Positions 41,971 through 51,129 of a stretch of DNA of 64,000 nucleotides are shown piece after piece; the stretch's first letter is position 1; each line of letters starts with the position of its first letter. A program made the position numbers and the translations under genes. Source of the stretch: an uncultured Flavobacteriales bacterium (GTDB taxonomy: Bacteria > Bacteroidota > Bacteroidia > Flavobacteriales_F > PHOS-HE28); assembly GCA_937872175.1 (NCBI GenBank), contig CALMPI010000017.1, forward strand, positions 124,001 to 188,000, in the 5' to 3' direction. The notes beneath the pieces are model-generated. The model had not been told where the DNA came from. It saw only the letters and a list, made by a program, of their open reading frames with translations, and searched no databases.

Positions 41971-43563
41971 ATGCGTCGACCCGTCCTTGTGGCCGCTCTG
42001 CTGGCCGCTTCCTGCTCCCAGGCCCAGACCCTGCTGCCCAACATGCCCGACCCGAACCTCGATGTGTACGCCATCGAGAAGATCGGCGGCACGGTGTACA
42101 TCGGCGGCGGCTTCACCACGGTGAACGGCCAGCCGTACACGCGCCTGGCCCGCTTCAACGCGGCCACCGGTGCACTGGACAGCTGGGCCCCGCAGGTGGA
42201 CAACAACTACGTGAACACCATCACGCGTGCGGGCGACAAGCTGATCGCCGGCGGCTCCTTCAGCGCGGTGAACGGCCAGTCGCGGCTGGGCATCGCCATG
42301 TTCGATCTGGCCACGGGTGCGCTCGAGCCGTGGAACGATGTGGCCAACTTCGTCAGTTGGCGCCAGGGCGTGGCGGCGCAGGGCAGCACCTTCTACTACT
42401 GCCCGTTCAGCCCCTGCCGCATCGTGGCGGTGGATGCCACCACCAGCCTGCCCACCGGCTGGGAGAGCACGCCGAATTTCGAGGAGCAGGGCTACATCAA
42501 TGCGCTGCTGGTGGCCGATGGCTTCGTGTACGCGGGGGGCGATTTCCGCTTCGCATCCGGATCGAGCGTGTATGATGACCTGTGCCGCTTCCACCTGTCC
42601 ACGGGTGAACTGGACAGCACCTGGCACCCGCAGCCGGCGGTGAACAACTTCGGGGTGACGGCCATCGTGCGCACCAACGACCACGTGGTGGTGGGCGGCG
42701 ACTACGACATGATCGCCGGGCAGAGCCGCAAGGGCGTGGCAGCGTTCGATCCGGGCGGCGCGCTGGCGCCCTTCAACCCGAACAACAGCAGCTACGAGGT
42801 GCTGAGCCTGTTCCCGGGCGGCGACCGCATTTGGGTGGGTGGCAACTCGTACCTGATGGGCGGCCAGACGCGCTACCGGATCGCCCAGCTCGATCTGGCC
42901 ACGGGGGCAGCCACCTGCTGGAACGCTGCCCCGATCAGCAACGGCTGGAGCACGGTGCAGGCCATCCTTGTGGCGGGTGACACGGTGTACGCGGGCTCCT
43001 TCGGTGGACCTGAGCTGGCCGTGCTCGTGGGTGGTCCCCTGCCACCGGCCCCGGCGGCCATCACCGGCCCGACCGCAGTGGCACCGGGTTCGGTCATGAC
43101 CTACACCGTGCCCTTCATCGCCGGCCACACGTGGACGTGGACCATCAGCGGCGGCACCGGAAGCTCCACCACCAACAGCATCGACGTCACCTGGGGTTCC
43201 GGCCCGGTGGGCGTGGTGTCCGTGGTGACCAACAACACCGGACAATCCAACTGTTCCAGCGATCCCACGGAACTGCAGGTGTCCATCTCGGGCACCAATG
43301 GTCTGGGTGCGAGGGGGGTGGAGGGAACAGGGATCGTGCTGTTCCCGAACCCGACCACGGGCCGGCTCACGATCCGGCGGGAGAATGACGCACCAGCGGA
43401 GATGGACGTTCGCGTGGTGGATGCGCTCGGTCGTGAACTGCGATCGGCCCAGCTGCGGGGATCAGCCGTGCAGCTGGATCTGGGCGGCCTGCCGGGCGGC
43501 TGCTACGGCGTGTTGGTGAGCACAGCCGATGGCGTGTGGTCCGGTCGCGTGATGAAGGAGTAG
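41971..43563 (+). CDS. Delta-60-like repeat protein with T9SS type A sorting domain
   Basis: The 530-residue protein has a signal peptide (VLVAALLAASCSQAQ) and a run of units such as VYIGGGFTTVNGQPYTRLAR and LIAGGSFSAVNGQSRLGIAM with ATGALDSW-type ends, the pattern of delta-60/kelch-like propeller repeats. A PKD-like segment (TWTWTISGGTGSSTTNS) follows at about residues 385-435. The C-terminus (VLFPNPTTGRLTI, VDALGRELRS, GLPGGCYGVLV) is a T9SS type A domain. The start is chosen from the signal peptide; no -7 box stands out. It converges on the YHYH gene with 6 nt between stops. Confidence 0.9.
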   Translation: MRRPVLVAALLAASCSQAQTLLPNMPDPNLDVYAIEKIGGTVYIGGGFTTVNGQPYTRLARFNAATGALDSWAPQVDNNYVNTITRAGDKLIAGGSFSAVNGQSRLGIAMFDLATGALEPWNDVANFVSWRQGVAAQGSTFYYCPFSPCRIVAVDATTSLPTGWESTPNFEEQGYINALLVADGFVYAGGDFRFASGSSVYDDLCRFHLSTGELDSTWHPQPAVNNFGVTAIVRTNDHVVVGGDYDMIAGQSRKGVAAFDPGGALAPFNPNNSSYEVLSLFPGGDRIWVGGNSYLMGGQTRYRIAQLDLATGAATCWNAAPISNGWSTVQAILVAGDTVYAGSFGGPELAVLVGGPLPPAPAAITGPTAVAPGSVMTYTVPFIAGHTWTWTISGGTGSSTTNSIDVTWGSGPVGVVSVVTNNTGQSNCSSDPTELQVSISGTNGLGARGVEGTGIVLFPNPTTGRLTIRRENDAPAEMDVRVVDALGRELRSAQLRGSAVQLDLGGLPGGCYGVLVSTADGVWSGRVMKE

Positions 43564-43569
43564 GTCGCC

Positions 43570-44790
43570 CTACGCCCGCACCACGCGTATGCGCACCACG
43601 GAGCCATCCGCACCGCGCAGCACCGCGCAATAGGCCCCACTGGGCAACGGGGACAGGTCCAGCACCACCTCCAAGGCGCGGGGCGCGGTCACCAGCACGG
43701 CGCGCCCGTGTGCGTCGAACAGTTCCACCGAGTCGAGGCGATCACCGGTTGATCGCAGCAGCACCACGCCATCGGTAGGCACCGGCTGCGCCGTCACCTC
43801 CAGCGCCCGTTGCTCGAGGATGGCCGTGGTTCCGGGGTCGTAGAGCACGGCACCACCGGGTACCGTGTTGTGGCCACTGCCGGGACCCGTGTTGCCCGGC
43901 GCCACCGTGCCGTAGTAGGTGGGGCCGATGACGTACGGATAGGCCGGCTCCAGCTGATCGTTCAGGGTGACGAAGTAGGCGTAGATACCGCCCGGGTATT
44001 CGGGCGTTACGCCGTAGCGACCGTTGTGTTCGTCCAGCTCGCCGCTGCCGGCCACGTACTCATGGTCCTCGATGAAGGCGCCGAGCGGATATTGGGCGTT
44101 GACGGTGGGTCCGTACTGGTTGGCGGGCAGGGCGGTGCCATCGGGCAGGGTGGTGCGGGCGGTGATGCCGCGGTGCTGGTAGCTGCTGCGCATGCGCACG
44201 ATGCCCCCGGTACCATCGGGGTTGGCGAAGCCGTAGGCGCCGTACACGGGATACCCGTCGAACGCGTAGCCGATGAGATCGCTGTGCTGCTGGTCGTTCA
44301 AATGGTCGTAGAGGCAGTTGGGCGACACGTGGTGGTGGTACTCGCCGTTGGGCGCGGGATGGCCCAGGCAGAGGTCGAAGCTGCTGCCCTCCCAGAACAG
44401 CGCATCGCGGTTCCACACGCCCTGGTTGTTGTAGCTCATGCCGTCAAGTGCGTTGAAGATGCTGACGCCGTTGCGCCACACGCCGATGTGTCCGAGTTGG
44501 GTGGCCACCGCCGTTCCGGTGTTGGGCTGCGGTGTGCGGGTGAGGCGGAAGCAGAAGTCCTGATTGGCGGGGCTGTTGGGGTTGCCGGCCCACGGGCCGA
44601 TGTCGTAGCCCGGGATGCAGGTGCTGGTGACGTACACGTCCGCTGCGGTGTAGTGCACGCTGAGGACGTTGGTGGCGATGCCGCCGTAGCCGGTCTCGTT
44701 GCCGGGGTTGATGATCCAGGAAGTGACCTCCGGGCCTTGGGCGAAGGTGGTGGTGGTGGCCAGCAGGAGGGGGAGGTGGAGCGTGCGCAT
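43570..44790 (-). CDS. YHYH domain protein with T9SS type A sorting domain
   Basis: The 406-residue protein has a signal peptide (LHLPLLLATTTTFAQ) and a YHYH-type domain: GEYHHHVSPNCLYDH, IGYAFDGYPVYGAYG and GRYGVTPEYPGGIYAYFVT are the family blocks. Its function is unknown, though the His-rich core suggests metal binding. The C-terminus (PVPTDGVVLLRS, ELFDAHGRAVLV, LPSGAYCAVLR) is a T9SS type A domain, so the protein is probably surface-exposed or released. A weak AACCTTTG element lies at 44826-44833, 35 nt upstream. Confidence 0.92.
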   Translation of the reverse strand: MRTLHLPLLLATTTTFAQGPEVTSWIINPGNETGYGGIATNVLSVHYTAADVYVTSTCIPGYDIGPWAGNPNSPANQDFCFRLTRTPQPNTGTAVATQLGHIGVWRNGVSIFNALDGMSYNNQGVWNRDALFWEGSSFDLCLGHPAPNGEYHHHVSPNCLYDHLNDQQHSDLIGYAFDGYPVYGAYGFANPDGTGGIVRMRSSYQHRGITARTTLPDGTALPANQYGPTVNAQYPLGAFIEDHEYVAGSGELDEHNGRYGVTPEYPGGIYAYFVTLNDQLEPAYPYVIGPTYYGTVAPGNTGPGSGHNTVPGGAVLYDPGTTAILEQRALEVTAQPVPTDGVVLLRSTGDRLDSVELFDAHGRAVLVTAPRALEVVLDLSPLPSGAYCAVLRGADGSVVRIRVVRA

Positions 44791-45154
44791 CGGGTCGGAG
44801 CTGGGCTTTGGACCGCAAGGTCGCCCAAAGGTTCAAGGACCACCTCGCGCGAATGGTCCATGTCGCTGGCGCGGACCGGTGATCCGTGCCAACGACCAGC
44901 TGGTGTCCAGGTCCGGAGATCGCGGTGAACGGGTCGGGCTCACCATCCGCCGCAAGCCGGCCGAGCGGCAGGTCGGCCGCGCATCGGTGGAGCGCGAGCG
45001 CGGGAAGGCGAGCACGTTCCCGGTGAGGATCCCGTACTTCACGGTATGAAGGCCGCTGGAGACCGATTGACACAGGTCAGCGGTCGCGGACCCGGCGAGG
45101 AACCAATTTTGATCCGGCCCGTATACGCGGCTTTTGCACGAACCCCGCCCACCG
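44791..45154. other. Intergenic region between YHYH and ppsA genes
   Basis: No gene is supported in these 364 nt. They contain a weak -7-like element for the minus-strand gene (44826-44833) and, near 45107-45135, TTTTG and CTTTTGC strings that may be parts of the ppsA promoter, with shorter spacing (about 17 nt) than usual. A 116-codon plus-strand frame is Arg-rich and unconvincing. Confidence 0.45.
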
Positions 45155-47605
45155 ATGAGCACCACCCCCCACCTCCGATGGCTCCATGAGGTCGAACTGA
45201 AGGACATCTCCTCCGTGGGCGGCAAGAACGCCAGCCTTGGCGAGATGATCCAGCACCTGGGCAAGCTGGGGGTGAACGTACCTGGTGGCTTCGTGGTCAC
45301 CGTCGCGAGCTACGAGGCCTTCATCGCACACAACGAACTGGACCAGAAGATCCGCGACATCGTGTCCGGCCTCGATGCGGATGATGTGGAGAACATCCGC
45401 CGCACCGGCCTTGCAGTGCGCACCCTGATCAAGAACGGCAAGTTCCCCGAGCCGATCTGGAAGGGGATCATGGCCCACTACGATGAGCTCAGTGGCAAGT
45501 ATGGCCAGGAGGCCACCGATGTGGCCGTGCGTTCTTCCGCCACGGCCGAGGACCTGCCGGATGCGTCGTTCGCCGGGCAGCAGGAGACCTACCTCAACAT
45601 CCGCGGACATCAGGACCTGATCGCCGCGGTGCGCAACTGCTTCGCCTCGCTGTGGACCGACCGTGCGATCGTATACCGTCAGACCCGCGGCTATGACCAC
45701 TTCGACATCGGCCTCAGCGTGGGCGTGCAGAAGATGGTGCGCTCCGACCTGGGCGCCAGCGGCGTGGCCTTCAGCCTCGACACCGAGAGCGGGTTCAAGG
45801 ACGTGGTGCTGATCAACGGCAGCTATGGATTGGGCGAGATGGTGGTACAGGGCGCGGTGAGCCCCGACGAGTTCATCGTATTCAAACCCACGCTGGCCAA
45901 GGGCTACAGCGCCATCATCGAGAAGAAGATCGGCAACAAGGACCGCAAGATGATCTATGGTGTGGAGCCCGGGAAGCCCACTTCCGTGATCCCCACCGAA
46001 CGCGCCCAGCGCAACCGCTTCTGCGTCACCGACGAGCAGGCCTTGGAGATCGCGCGCAGTGTCGTGGCCATCGAGACGTACTACAGCGACAAGAAGGGCA
46101 CCTGGTGTCCCATGGACGTGGAGTGGGCGGTGGACGGGCTCACCGGCGGCCTCTTCATCGTGCAGGCCCGGCCGGAGACCATCCACAGCCGCAAGGCCGA
46201 CGACCGCGTGGTGGAGTACAAGCTTGACCATCCCGAAGGGGTCGCGCAGCCGAAGGTGATCACCAAGGGCATCGCCATCGGCGATCGCGTCGGCGCCGGC
46301 ACGGTGCGCATCCTCTACAGCCTCGATGGCCGTGGGGGCGGCATGGACGGCAAGGACTTCAAGCAGGGCGATGTGCTGGTGACCGACATGACGGACCCCG
46401 ACTGGGAGCCGATCATGAAGAAGGCCAGCGCCATCATCACCAACAAAGGCGGCCGCACCTGCCATGCCGCCATCGTGGCGCGCGAGATGGGCGTGCCCGC
46501 CATCGTGGGCTGTGGCAATGCCACCGACCTGCTGGACACCGGGATGCAGGTCACCGCCAGTTGCTGCGAGGGCGACAACGGCGTCATCTACGAGGGCATC
46601 ATCCCCTTCCGCAAGGAGGAGACGATGCTCACCGACCTGCCCGAGGTGCGCACGCCCATCATGCTCAACGTGGCCAGTCCCGACCTCGCGTTCAAGTTCG
46701 CCGCACTACCCAATGCTGGTGTGGGCCTGGCGCGCGAGGAGTTCATCATCAACAACTACATCCAGGCGCACCCGCTGGCCCTGCTGCAGCACAAGGAGCT
46801 CGGCGATGTCACCCTCAGCGGCAAGATCAGCTACCTCATCCACGGCTACGAGGACGAGGAGACCTACTTCGTGAAGCGCCTGAGCTACGGCATCGCCAAG
46901 ATCGCCGCGGCCTTCCACCCCAACAAGGTGATCGTGCGCTTCAGCGACTTCAAGAGCAACGAGTACCGCAACCTGCTCGGGGGCGAGCACTACGAGCCGC
47001 ACGAGGAGAACCCGATGATCGGCTGGCGCGGCGCCTCACGCTACTACAGCGACACGTACAAGGAGGCCTTTGGCCTGGAGTGCAAGGCCATCCGGCGGGT
47101 GCGCGAGAAGATGGGCCTGAAGAACGTGGTGGTGATGATCCCCTTCTGCCGCACGGTGGAGGAACTGCTCGCGGTGAAGAAGGTGATGAAGGAGTACGGG
47201 CTCGAACGCGGCAAGGAGGGCCTGGAGCTCTACCTGATGGCCGAGATCCCCAGCAACATCCTCATGGCCGAGGAGTTCGCGCAGCACATCGATGGCTTCT
47301 CCATCGGCAGCAACGACCTCACGCAGCTCACCCTCGGGCTGGACCGCGACAGCGCGCTGGTCTCGCACCTCTACGACGAGCGCAACCCCGCCGTGAAGCG
47401 CATGCTGGAGCAGCTCATCCGCACGGCCAAGCGCACGGGCACCAAGGTGGGCATCTGCGGGCAGGGCCCCAGCGATCACCCCGATTTCGCACAATTCCTC
47501 GTGGAGCTCGGCATCGACTCCATCAGCGTGACGCCGGACAGCCTGTTGAAGACCCGTCGGGCCATCGCCGAAGTGGAGCAGGCTGTGGTGATGAAGGGCG
47601 CGTGA
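45155..47605 (+). CDS. ppsA: Phosphoenolpyruvate synthase
   Basis: The enzyme makes PEP from pyruvate with ATP, a key gluconeogenic step. The 816-residue protein starts with the ATP-grasp-like domain (SVGGKNASLGEMIQ; AVRSSATAEDLPDASFAGQQETYL), has the swivelling phosphohistidine domain with GGRTCHAAIVARE and a C-terminal PEP-binding barrel (AEIPSNILMAEEF; GFSIGSNDLTQLTLGLDRDS; GICGQGPSDHPDF with the catalytic Cys). The start at the ATG 45155 fits the family; seven codons of open frame lie before it. It stands alone and converges on the M56-TonB gene. Confidence 0.97.
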   Translation: MSTTPHLRWLHEVELKDISSVGGKNASLGEMIQHLGKLGVNVPGGFVVTVASYEAFIAHNELDQKIRDIVSGLDADDVENIRRTGLAVRTLIKNGKFPEPIWKGIMAHYDELSGKYGQEATDVAVRSSATAEDLPDASFAGQQETYLNIRGHQDLIAAVRNCFASLWTDRAIVYRQTRGYDHFDIGLSVGVQKMVRSDLGASGVAFSLDTESGFKDVVLINGSYGLGEMVVQGAVSPDEFIVFKPTLAKGYSAIIEKKIGNKDRKMIYGVEPGKPTSVIPTERAQRNRFCVTDEQALEIARSVVAIETYYSDKKGTWCPMDVEWAVDGLTGGLFIVQARPETIHSRKADDRVVEYKLDHPEGVAQPKVITKGIAIGDRVGAGTVRILYSLDGRGGGMDGKDFKQGDVLVTDMTDPDWEPIMKKASAIITNKGGRTCHAAIVAREMGVPAIVGCGNATDLLDTGMQVTASCCEGDNGVIYEGIIPFRKEETMLTDLPEVRTPIMLNVASPDLAFKFAALPNAGVGLAREEFIINNYIQAHPLALLQHKELGDVTLSGKISYLIHGYEDEETYFVKRLSYGIAKIAAAFHPNKVIVRFSDFKSNEYRNLLGGEHYEPHEENPMIGWRGASRYYSDTYKEAFGLECKAIRRVREKMGLKNVVVMIPFCRTVEELLAVKKVMKEYGLERGKEGLELYLMAEIPSNILMAEEFAQHIDGFSIGSNDLTQLTLGLDRDSALVSHLYDERNPAVKRMLEQLIRTAKRTGTKVGICGQGPSDHPDFAQFLVELGIDSISVTPDSLLKTRRAIAEVEQAVVMKGA

Positions 47606-47643
47606 GCCCCTTCATTCGTGGATGATCCGGATGCCGCGGTTCT

Positions 47644-48765
47644 TTATTGGCCGCCCAGCTTGAAGTCGATCGGCAACGTCATCTGCGAGGCCACCGGCTT
47701 GCCGTCCTTCGCCGCGGGTGTCCAGGCGGGCATGGCGCTCACCACGCGCAGGGCCTCCTGATCGAGGTCACTGCGCACGCCGCGCTTCAGGGATGCATCC
47801 GTCACGCGGCCATCGGCCTGCACGGTGAAGGCGATGTACACGGTGCCTTCCACGCCGTCGGCACGCGCCCCGGCCGGATAGGTGACGGCCTTGCCGAGGT
47901 AGGCGGCCAGTGCAGGCATGCCGCCGGGGTATTCCGCGCCGCGGTCGGATCCCGGGAGCACCACGGCATCGGCATCAGGAGCGGAAAGGGGTGTTGCAGC
48001 GATCCAGGCCAGGCCGAGCATGGCGAAGGCGAGGGTGGGCAGTGCGCGGGCCAGGGCCCGGCGCGGGGAAGGGGAGGTGGTCAACATGAGCATGCGGGTG
48101 TTCAGGAATGAGCGGTTGAAGGGATGGAGCAGGTGTCGCGGGTCCGTGCCCAGGGCATGGGCGAGCAGGTTGAGGGCGTAGTCCGGAGCGGTCCGCGCCG
48201 CGGCGCGGTCGGCCTGCAGCTCGTGCACCAGGCGCAGTTCGCGCAGCGCCATCCACCACAGCGGGTTCGTCCAGCACAGCGCGGCCAGCAGCTCGAAGGC
48301 GATGACGTCGTAGGAATGGCCAAGGCGCACATGCGCCAGTTCGTGCTGCCGAACGGCCTCCCGTTCCGCTCCGGCCAGATGCACCGGCAGATGCACGCGG
48401 CCCAGAAAGGCCATGGCCGTGGGTCCGCCCTGACGCACCGCCTGTCCTGCGGAGGCGATGCGCCACAGGAGACGGACGATCAGCACGAGGCTCACACCGC
48501 AATGCACGGCGATCACGCTCGCCGCCGGTTCGAGCGGTGCGCCGGCATCCGGGCGCACGGTGATGAGGGGCAGGGCGACCGGGGCCAGGGCCGCCGACAC
48601 GGCCGTGCGGGGAAGCAGCGGAAGGGCGACCGCCCAAACGGGGATCAGCAACAGGAAGGCGCGGCGGGCGCCGAGCAGCGGGCTGTTGCGCAGGCCCACG
48701 ACATAGGCGATAAGGAGGACCGCGAAGGCGATGTTGGCCTGCAGGTAGAAGGGGAGGAGGTCCAT
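47644..48765 (-). CDS. M56 (BlaR1-like) peptidase fused to a TonB C-terminal domain
   Basis: The 373-residue protein has three or four N-terminal membrane helices and the M56 zinc site HELAH (His141, Glu142, His145), then FELLAALCWTNPLWW as in BlaR1/MecR1. The last 100 residues (YPAGARADGVEGTVYIAFTVQADGRVTDASL-type) are a TonB C-terminal fold, not a penicillin-binding sensor. In Bacteroidota such fusions may link signals or force from the outer membrane to a protease that inactivates BlaI; this is inference. The BlaI-type gene is 1 nt upstream on the same strand. Confidence 0.92.
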   Translation of the reverse strand: MDLLPFYLQANIAFAVLLIAYVVGLRNSPLLGARRAFLLLIPVWAVALPLLPRTAVSAALAPVALPLITVRPDAGAPLEPAASVIAVHCGVSLVLIVRLLWRIASAGQAVRQGGPTAMAFLGRVHLPVHLAGAEREAVRQHELAHVRLGHSYDVIAFELLAALCWTNPLWWMALRELRLVHELQADRAAARTAPDYALNLLAHALGTDPRHLLHPFNRSFLNTRMLMLTTSPSPRRALARALPTLAFAMLGLAWIAATPLSAPDADAVVLPGSDRGAEYPGGMPALAAYLGKAVTYPAGARADGVEGTVYIAFTVQADGRVTDASLKRGVRSDLDQEALRVVSAMPAWTPAAKDGKPVASQMTLPIDFKLGGQ

Positions 48766-48766
48766 G

Positions 48767-49132
48767 TCAGCGCTTGCGTTGTTGCTTCAACAGGGCGATG
48801 AGCGCTTCCAGCTCGCGTGCATCGATGTCGGCCCGTTCGATGAAGCTGGACACCAGGGCCTGCGGCGAACCGGCGAAGTAGTCCTTCAGCAGGCGGCGCG
48901 CGCTGCGGTGGCCGTATTCGGCCTTCAGGACCCGGGCGCTGTAGCGGTGGCTGCGGCCCATCACCTCATGGTCCACGAAGCCCTTGGCCTCCAGGATGCG
49001 CACGATGGTGCTTACTGTGGTGATGGCCGGCCGCGGCTTCGGCATCGCCTGTCGAATGTCCTTCACAAAGGCGGGTCCGATGCGCCACAGCACCTGCATC
49101 ACTTCCTCCTCGGCACGGGTCAAACGTTCCAT
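48767..49132 (-). CDS. BlaI/MecI/CopY-family repressor
   Basis: The 121-residue protein has the family winged helix (LTRAEEEVMQVLWRIGPAFVKDI; recognition helix TTVSTIVRILEAKGF; wing RSHRYSARV) and a C-terminal dimer helix ending with Arg/Lys. It should repress its operon until cleaved by the M56 protein. Two adjacent 20-bp repeats at 49146-49185 just upstream of the -7 box are the likely operator. The ATG lies 5 nt after the box, so the mRNA is probably leaderless. Confidence 0.93.
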   Translation of the reverse strand: MERLTRAEEEVMQVLWRIGPAFVKDIRQAMPKPRPAITTVSTIVRILEAKGFVDHEVMGRSHRYSARVLKAEYGHRSARRLLKDYFAGSPQALVSSFIERADIDARELEALIALLKQQRKR

Positions 49133-49137
49133 CGCCG

Positions 49138-49145
49138 CAAGAATA
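49138..49145 (-). promoter_or_regulatory. -7 promoter element of the blaI-like operon (TATTCTTG)
   Basis: 5 of 6 match to TAnnTTTG, ending 5 nt before the start at 49132. A TTCG (49167-49170) lies 21 nt upstream in the -33 position, inside the operator. Confidence 0.5.
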
Positions 49146-49185
49146 ACGAAGGAATTAGTCGAAGGACGAAGAAATTAGTTGAACG
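49146..49185. promoter_or_regulatory. Tandem 20-bp repeats, probable BlaI-type operator
   Basis: ACGAAGGAATTAGTCGAAGG and ACGAAGAAATTAGTTGAACG lie back to back (17 of 20 identical). A 20-bp period places them two helical turns apart on one DNA face. They cover the stretch directly upstream of the -7 box of the repressor gene. Assignment to BlaI is inference. Confidence 0.6.
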
Positions 49186-49258
49186 GTTGGGTCATGGGCA
49201 GGACCGGGGTCGTTCCGGCGGGGAATGGACCGATCCGGATGTATGGAGGACCGTGGTG

Positions 49259-49266
49259 TAGATTTC
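49259..49266 (+). promoter_or_regulatory. -7 promoter element (TAGATTTC), leaderless spacing
   Basis: 5 of 6 match to TAnnTTTG, ending 4 nt before the ATG at 49271. Confidence 0.4.
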
Positions 49267-49270
49267 GGCC

Positions 49271-49657
49271 ATGCGCTGGGATGCACTTCGCACCGTGGTG
49301 GCCGTGCTGGCGATCACCATCTGGGTCTCGATCAACGAGTTCGTGCGCAACCAGGTCGTGCTGGCCGAGCACTGGACCGTACACTACGCCGGGCTGGGCC
49401 TCACCTTCCCGGCCGCTCCGCTCAATGGGGCCGTGTGGGGTCTCTGGGCCCTGCTCCTCGCCGTGGCGGTGGTGTGGCTGGCGCAGCGCTGCACGCTCTG
49501 GGCCGTGGGGCTCACCGCGTGGTGGGTGGGCTTCCTGCTCATGTGGGTGGTGATCGGCAACCTGGGCGTGCTGCCGATGGGCATCCTGCCGGTGGCCGTG
49601 CCGTGGAGCCTGCTGGAAGCCTTCGGTGCGGCGTGGATCGCGCGGCGGTTGAAGTGA
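49271..49657 (+). CDS. Small membrane protein, unknown function
   Basis: The 128-residue protein has about four membrane helices (TVVAVLAITIWVSI; AVWGLWALLLAVAVVWLAQ; TAWWVGFLLMWVVIGNLGV; LPVAVPWSLLEAFGAAW). The VSINEFVRNQ segment after the first helix and a well-spaced -7 box support the start. No family is recognised. It is divergent from the BlaI-type operon and could respond to the same operator, but this is only positional. Confidence 0.75.
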   Translation: MRWDALRTVVAVLAITIWVSINEFVRNQVVLAEHWTVHYAGLGLTFPAAPLNGAVWGLWALLLAVAVVWLAQRCTLWAVGLTAWWVGFLLMWVVIGNLGVLPMGILPVAVPWSLLEAFGAAWIARRLK

Positions 49658-49668
49658 TGCGGGGTGCC

Positions 49669-50217
49669 TCAGGCTGGGATCGAGCTCAGGTAGCCTTGGT
49701 GCGCGAGCCGTTCACCCATGCCCATGTACGCCTCCTTGGGTTCGGGGCGCCAGGTGGCCAGGCCGTCCACGTACCGGTTGTACATGCAGAAGGCGGCGGC
49801 GATCAGCACCGTGTCGTGGATCTCCACATCCGTGGCCCCGGCGGTGCGAGCCGCAGCGATGTCGGCCTCCGTCACCTTCAGTCCGCCCTCCTGCACGTGC
49901 CTGGCGATGGCCAGCAGGGCGCGCATCTTGGGGCTCAGCGGCTCGTCGGGCAGGCCGGCCTTGATGGCGTCGATGAACTCGGGCCCGCGCTGCAGGTGCG
50001 CGGCGGCGGCCGCTCCATGGCAGTGGTGGCAGAAGTGACAGTTGTTCCACCAGCTCACCGAGGAGGCGATGAGCTCGCGCTCGCCACTGGTCAGGGTGGA
50101 GGGGCCCCGCAGCAGCACCTCCACCAGGGCGTTCAAGGGCTCGGCGGTCTCGGGCCGGAAGTGCATGAGCCCGACGATGCCGGGCAGTTCCTCGTTGCGC
50201 AGGGTGATGTGGGCCAT
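49669..50217 (-). CDS. Carboxymuconolactone decarboxylase / AhpD-like peroxidase-family protein
   Basis: The 182-residue protein has the all-helical AhpD/CMD pattern. The redox motif lies in NNCHFCHHCHGAA, giving a CxxC pair, a third Cys and several His. LTSGERELIASSVSWW before it and the helix RALLAIARHVQEGG after it are typical. AhpD-like proteins reduce peroxides through the CxxC pair, though many CMD-like proteins have unknown substrates. The ATG at 50217 fits the family; the frame remains open for 39 more codons. Confidence 0.85.
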   Translation of the reverse strand: MAHITLRNEELPGIVGLMHFRPETAEPLNALVEVLLRGPSTLTSGERELIASSVSWWNNCHFCHHCHGAAAAAHLQRGPEFIDAIKAGLPDEPLSPKMRALLAIARHVQEGGLKVTEADIAAARTAGATDVEIHDTVLIAAAFCMYNRYVDGLATWRPEPKEAYMGMGERLAHQGYLSSIPA

Positions 50218-50423
50218 GGGGATGCGGTGGATGTGCTCCGAAGGTCCTGCGCACGCGAAAGGGATGAGCACGTTGCTGGACCAAGCTCGGCGCAAAAGGG
50301 GCGGATCACCCTCCTTGTGATGCGGACCGGCCAAGGCGATGGGGTGGCCGGTGGTTCATTGGTTCCAATGACACGCCGAATGTCCGGTTCCCGGAGCTTC
50401 GCTGGACCAAAACCCTACCGGAC

Positions 50424-51104
50424 ATGCGGACCTCGATCCATCTCTGTGCTGTCGCCCTGCTGGCCGCAGCCCCCACCTCGGCACAACAGTTCATCACGCC
50501 CATGGATGCCTCGGGCATCATGATGTCCAAGGAGGTCCATGTCTTCACCCTGGACGGCAAGGATATCTCGGGTACCGTGCCCTCCTGCATGCTGAACATG
50601 GGCCAGTTGCAGTCCATCACCATCAAGACCGCTTCCGGTGAGAAGCTCAAGTTCAAGGCGGAGGAGCTCTCCGAGGTGCGCGTGAAGCCCTCGAAGTTCA
50701 TGAACGTGACCACGATGCTCTCGCAGCCCAACATGAGCAAGTTCCTCAAGCAGGACTTCGGCGAGGTGCTCAACCGCGAGTGGGTGTTCTACGTGCAGAC
50801 CTCGCCGCCCGGCAAGGACAAGAAGGTGATGATGCAGCTGCTCAATCCGGGCTTCGACAAGAAGATGAAGGTGTTCCAGGACCCGATGGCCGAACAGACC
50901 GGAGGCGGGGATGACAAGTCCTATTTCGTGGTGAAGGCCGGCAGCGGGGAGGCCATCAAGGTGAAGAAGAACATGTACAAGAAGGAGGCGCTCACCACCG
51001 TGTTCGGCGACTGCAAGGTGATGGTGGAGTTCTACAGCGGCGACAAGTTGCGTCTGGAGGACTTCGCCGAGCACGTCTTCATCCACGACCAGCTCTGCGA
51101 GTGA
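50424..51104 (+). CDS. Secreted hypothetical protein, 226 aa
   Basis: The protein has a clear signal peptide (HLCAVALLAAAPTSAQ) followed by a beta-rich part with many Lys (MLNMGQLQSITIKTASGEKLKFK; KVMMQLLNPGFDKKMKVFQD; KKEALTTVFGDCKVMVEFY). It ends IHDQLCE, and three cysteines remain in the mature part. No domain is recognised. Codon use is ordinary for this window. It stands alone, convergent with the polysaccharide O-acetylation cluster. Confidence 0.8.
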   Translation: MRTSIHLCAVALLAAAPTSAQQFITPMDASGIMMSKEVHVFTLDGKDISGTVPSCMLNMGQLQSITIKTASGEKLKFKAEELSEVRVKPSKFMNVTTMLSQPNMSKFLKQDFGEVLNREWVFYVQTSPPGKDKKVMMQLLNPGFDKKMKVFQDPMAEQTGGGDDKSYFVVKAGSGEAIKVKKNMYKKEALTTVFGDCKVMVEFYSGDKLRLEDFAEHVFIHDQLCE

Positions 51105-51129
51105 ACGGAGTGGGTCCGGTGGGGCGCGA

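Noticed and set aside
44699-45049. 116-codon plus-strand frame upstream of ppsA
   Set aside because: Arg-rich, partly overlaps the YHYH gene and lacks any recognisable start signal.
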